Positions 63,994-64,000 of a DNA stretch of 64,000 nt are shown here, piece after piece. The notes beneath the pieces are model-generated. The model was not told the origin of the DNA and ran no database searches. It saw nothing but the letters and a program-made list of their open reading frames with translations. Positions within the stretch are counted from its first letter, which is position 1. The number at the start of each line of letters is the position of its first letter. Origin of the DNA: Kibdelosporangium banguiense (GTDB lineage Bacteria; Actinomycetota; Actinomycetes; Mycobacteriales; Pseudonocardiaceae); the NCBI RefSeq assembly GCF_017876405.1, contig NZ_JAGINW010000001.1:12599203-12663202 (forward strand), written 5' to 3'. Made by a program: the position numbers and the translations under genes.

Positions 63994-64000
63994 CCCTCCA

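Overview
The window is high-GC actinobacterial chromosome, most likely from the Pseudonocardiaceae or a close relative. The evidence is GC-rich codon usage, frequent GTG starts, GTGA/ATGA gene overlaps, and a gene order that follows the conserved mycobacterial block Rv2171-Rv2190 (lppM, metF-like, idsA2, mptA, Rv2175c, pknL, aroG, DEDDh exonuclease, acyltransferase, fadD15, ArsA-like ATPase, SRPBCC protein, pimB', NlpC/P60). The species was not identified.

Layout. 1-12.5 kb: a DUF885 gene cut by the window edge, then lppM, metF, a prenyl diphosphate synthase, phytoene desaturase, a lipoprotein, the MptA-type mannosyltransferase, phytoene synthase, the Rv2175c-like regulator, the PASTA kinase PknL and type II DAHP synthase. 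A carotenoid pathway (prenyl synthase, crtI, crtB) is interleaved with lipoglycan genes. 12.5-22.3 kb: a DUF2891 protein, a beta-helix lipoprotein, cobalamin-dependent methionine synthase behind a clear SAH riboswitch, DUF1152, a secreted Ig/SdrB-like protein and an ankyrin plus beta-propeller protein. 22.3-27.1 kb: nrdA-nrdB behind a cobalamin riboswitch. NrdA carries a 378-residue LAGLIDADG intein, and NrdB has Phe where the radical Tyr normally sits (class Ic type).

27.1-30.7 kb: an HxlR regulator divergent from a monooxygenase-globin fusion, then a tightly overlapping XRE / APH(6)-like kinase / pentapeptide-repeat operon divergent from map. 30.7-44.5 kb returns to the mycobacterial-type block: a phosphofructokinase with PPi-type specificity residues, exonuclease, acyltransferase, FadD15, SRPBCC proteins, phosphoesterase, ArsA-like ATPase, ROK glucokinase, PimB', a gluzincin-like peptidase and an NlpC/P60 hydrolase with a structured leader. 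44.2-48.2 kb: a small Cys-rich protein behind an SOS-like box, a HelD/HelR-type ATPase and a cell-wall protein joining a degenerate NlpC/P60 domain to a VanY domain.

48.3-62.7 kb is the accessory, carbohydrate-oriented part: a LacI regulator, a sugar ABC importer without its own ATPase, a GH13 glucosidase, a HET-C-domain protein with an injection-system-like N-terminus, and an opposing gene set (GH95, polysaccharide lyase-like, GH27) for secreted polysaccharide breakdown. A coiled-coil NYN-domain protein closes the window.

Shared themes are the methionine/one-carbon cycle (metF, metH, SAH riboswitch), cobalamin-responsive control, envelope glycolipid and peptidoglycan biology, and sugar capture. 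No tRNA, rRNA, CRISPR array or insertion sequence was recognised.
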